A DNA stretch of 64,000 bases, taken from positions 62,001 to 126,000 of the forward strand of contig VTPC01003415.1 in assembly GCA_011009095.1 (NCBI GenBank), in the 5' to 3' direction. How positions within the stretch are numbered: position 1 is the first letter of the stretch; each line of letters opens with the position of its first letter. This DNA comes from Ignelater luminosus (taxonomy: Eukaryota > Arthropoda > Insecta > Coleoptera > Elateridae). A program made the translations under genes and the position numbers. This document shows positions 63,546-64,000 of this stretch, piece after piece. Below the pieces are notes generated by a model that was given only the letters and a program-made list of their open reading frames with translations, was not told the origin of the DNA and ran no database searches.

Positions 63546-64000
63546 GTTATTTAACACCACTAGCACTCCCCAGCCACCATTACATCTGTTTTACTAAAAG
63601 ATTCATCGTTTGATCTGCAGAGGACGCTACGCCTCCCGCAAACTGCGCCGTCTATTAGGGATTTTACCAATCAGATATAGAAAAACAGTCATAAGAAGTT
63701 TCCTTCACCACTTACTAATTGGTAACTGTCTGCATACGGATGGGATTTATTTATTGTTTTAAATTTAATTAAAAATTTCTAATCGCTTGAATCTTAATAA
63801 TTTCACATTTTTAATTATTTCCGTAGCTAATATTGCACAGTCTCATTGCGATTTCTGCCAATCACGATTGAGCATTTGAATTCGTTGCTAAATTCATACA
63901 AGACGTTAACAGACGTATTTCCGCTGACGCTTCGGCTTTCCGAGGTATCTTGTAGCCGCCATTTGTTCATTTTGTTTCCGTTTACGGTTGCAGCGGCTTC
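63546..64000 (-). promoter_or_regulatory. Mbs 5' UTR and probable promoter area
   Basis: This stretch precedes the ATG and is more GC-rich than the introns, notably 63610-63660 and 63900-64000. Short upstream ATGs occur (for example near 63582), so translation of the main frame may be modulated. A minus-strand AAATGGCGGC near 63958-63967 is a YY1/Pho-type core, common near insect and vertebrate transcription starts. A TGCAG near 63615 could be a UTR splice acceptor. The exact start site cannot be placed. Confidence 0.4.

Overview
This window is AT-rich eukaryotic DNA from an arthropod, almost certainly an insect. Three things point there: small coding exons split by large introns with GT/AG splice sites, the very high density of Tc1/mariner-type and hAT DNA transposons, and the close match of the one host gene to the Drosophila myosin-binding subunit. 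A beetle or another TE-rich insect is possible, but the order cannot be fixed from this window.

One host gene spans nearly the whole window on the minus strand: the myosin phosphatase targeting subunit (MYPT1/PPP1R12A family, Drosophila Mbs), ATG at 63545 and stop at 295. I traced 18 constitutive coding exons. Every junction keeps phase and they total 2739 nt (912 aa). The order is a PP1-docking KVKF motif, ankyrin repeats (exons 1-4), an acidic/coiled segment (5-6), a Ser/Pro-rich middle (7-10, 13-14), the two Rho-kinase inhibitory sites RRSTQGV (exon 12) and KRRSTGVV (exon 15), and a C-terminal coiled coil with leucine zipper (18-20). Two further coding segments suggest isoforms. One is an in-phase 117-nt cassette exon at 25368-25484. 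The other is a separate first exon at 11179-11676 with its own ATG that splices in phase to the coiled-coil exons, predicting a 292-aa C-terminal isoform.

The introns are packed with mobile DNA, and no insertion interrupts an exon. Elements with recognisable ends include seven with transposase remnants (2454-4094, 5452-6718, 14126-15405, 26663-27903, 32188-33321, 35927-37533, 47683-48977), several MITEs (19904-20339, 21227-21833, 28309-29200, 31372-31938, 34752-35200, 38610-39460), a 2.77-kb TA-flanked element split by a Tc1 (35675-38439), and a 3.75-kb element split by an irritans-type mariner (47253-51003) that itself split a non-LTR retrotransposon (45.3-51.85 kb). Fragments of hAT/CGGBP1-like elements, a Crypton-like tyrosine recombinase and non-LTR tails fill other stretches.

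The most unusual element is 39668-40846. It has good terminal inverted repeats, a TTAA target duplication, no visible transposase, and an ORF resembling the C-terminal zinc-binding 'ballast' domain of P2X7 receptors. A second odd one is 60025-61851, which looks like a transposon gene whose catalytic middle has been deleted. No tRNA, rRNA, CRISPR or LTR retroelement was recognised.
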